Position numbers and translations under genes: made by a program | Assembly (NCBI GenBank): GCA_903920405.1 | Contig: CAIXMC010000024.1 | Coordinates: 1 to 15,158, forward strand | Source of the DNA: an uncultured beta proteobacterium | GTDB lineage: Bacteria; Pseudomonadota; Gammaproteobacteria; Burkholderiales; Burkholderiaceae_C | Length of the DNA: 15,158 nt | Direction: 5' to 3' | The notes under the pieces: generated by a model | The model's database searches: none | Told to the model about the DNA's origin: nothing | Seen by the model: only the letters and a program-made list of their open reading frames with translations | In this document: piece after piece, positions 14,770 to 15,158 of the stretch | Layout of the letters: each line of letters opens with the position of its first letter | How positions within the stretch are numbered: the first letter of the stretch is position 1

Positions 14770-14852
14770 TAGACTTTATTGAAAACCTATTTTTAGATTT
14801 TGCTAACTTGTTGATTTTTTAGAAATCGAAGGAAGGTTTCCAATAAAGTCTA
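14770..14852. mobile_element. 83-bp palindromic-end element (MITE 2) or terminal region of the IS630 element
   Basis: TAGACTTTATTGAAAACCT (14770-14788) is inverted as AGGTTTCCAATAAAGTCTA (14834-14852), with 18 of 19 matching and TA at both ends. The interior is AT-rich and non-coding. It adjoins the IS630-type transposase, whose stop is only 16 bp away. It could be a separate MITE mobilised by that IS, or the outer repeat could be the true IS end with an inverted subterminal copy. The window does not include the other IS end, so this is unresolved. Confidence 0.6.
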
Positions 14853-14868
14853 TTGATGCCGCAATTGA

Positions 14869-15158
14869 TTAATCGACACCAGCCGCATATTTAGTACGGG
14901 GTAATTGAAAAAATGAAATTATACGTTGTGTTTTATCTCTTAAAGAATCAAGTGCTTCTGTTAGTCTAATCTTTAAGTCTCTACTGTTTCTAATAGGCTG
15001 CTTCCTGATATAATTGTATTTTACCTCGTTCCAAACTTGTTCGTCTGGATTGTATGCTGGTGCTCGTTTTGGTAAAAAGAATACTCTTAATTTTTCTCTA
15101 TTGGCACGCACATATTGGCGAACTTCTTTAGATTTGTGAAATGTAGCGTGATCCACAA
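14869..15158 (-). CDS. IS630-family transposase, C-terminal part (runs off right edge)
   Basis: The frame enters from the right edge and ends at TAA 14871-14869, giving about 96 residues. DHATFHKS carries the second catalytic Asp of the DDE triad, in a DNAxxHKS-like context. FFLPKRAPAYNPDEQVWNEV holds the catalytic Glu in NPDE, typical of IS630/Tc1-mariner enzymes, and YNYIRKQPIRN follows. The first DDE Asp and the N-terminal DNA-binding half would lie beyond 15158. The apparent GTG at 15156 is an internal Val codon, not a start. The gene is visibly richer in A and T than the chromosomal genes to its left, consistent with acquired DNA. No frameshift is seen in the visible part. Confidence 0.9.
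   Translation of the reverse strand, partial: VDHATFHKSKEVRQYVRANREKLRVFFLPKRAPAYNPDEQVWNEVKYNYIRKQPIRNSRDLKIRLTEALDSLRDKTQRIISFFQLPRTKYAAGVD

Overview
The window looks like chromosomal DNA of a betaproteobacterium, most likely a member of the Burkholderiales/Comamonadaceae (Rhodoferax- or Polaromonas-like). This rests on the cysS / DNA-3-methyladenine glycosylase / accA cluster, the TPR-protein plus periplasmic cyclophilin pair divergent from cysS, and the protein sequences themselves. No database search was possible, so the taxon is an inference.

Layout. (1) 1-195: gene-poor left edge, with the possible start of a minus-strand gene running out of the window. (2) 196-3279: minus-strand housekeeping cluster cysS -> HhH-GPD glycosylase -> accA. 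(3) 3439-5871: plus-strand exported proteins, namely a TPR/NTF2-like protein, a cyclophilin and a PsiF-like protein, separated by hairpin terminators. (4) 5926-7336: plus-strand GtrB-like glycosyltransferase and GtrA-like flippase. They converge on, and overlap by 72 bp, (5) 7265-11750: a minus-strand run of a GltI-like amino-acid-binding protein, a dCache-HAMP-PAS-GGDEF diguanylate cyclase and an ArnT/PMT-like GT39 glycosyltransferase. (6) 11846-11931: an 86-bp MITE-like element with IS66-type ends and a near-perfect 8-bp target duplication. (7) 11996-12889: a tight two-gene operon of poorly characterised proteins. (8) 13128-14372: a DUF3391 + HD-GYP c-di-GMP phosphodiesterase, preceded by a decayed receiver-domain gene. 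(9) 14633-15158: AT-rich mobile DNA, with two short palindromic elements ending in TAGACTTT next to the C-terminal part of an IS630-family transposase that runs off the right edge.

How the genes may work together. Regions 4 and 5 together hold the parts of a polyprenyl-phosphate-sugar system: GtrB makes the lipid-linked sugar, GtrA flips it, and a GT39 enzyme transfers it in the periplasm. The GT39 gene is translationally coupled to a diguanylate cyclase that is itself 33 bp downstream of an orphan periplasmic amino-acid-binding protein. A sensing-to-c-di-GMP-to-surface-modification link is a reasonable hypothesis, not a demonstrated function. The HD-GYP protein could supply c-di-GMP breakdown; its ancestral upstream partner, a receiver-containing gene whose stop codon still overlaps the HD-GYP start, has decayed next to mobile elements.

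No rRNA, tRNA, CRISPR array or phage structural gene was seen. The most unusual features are the small mobile elements and their effects on neighbouring genes, plus the binding protein-cyclase-glycosyltransferase operon.
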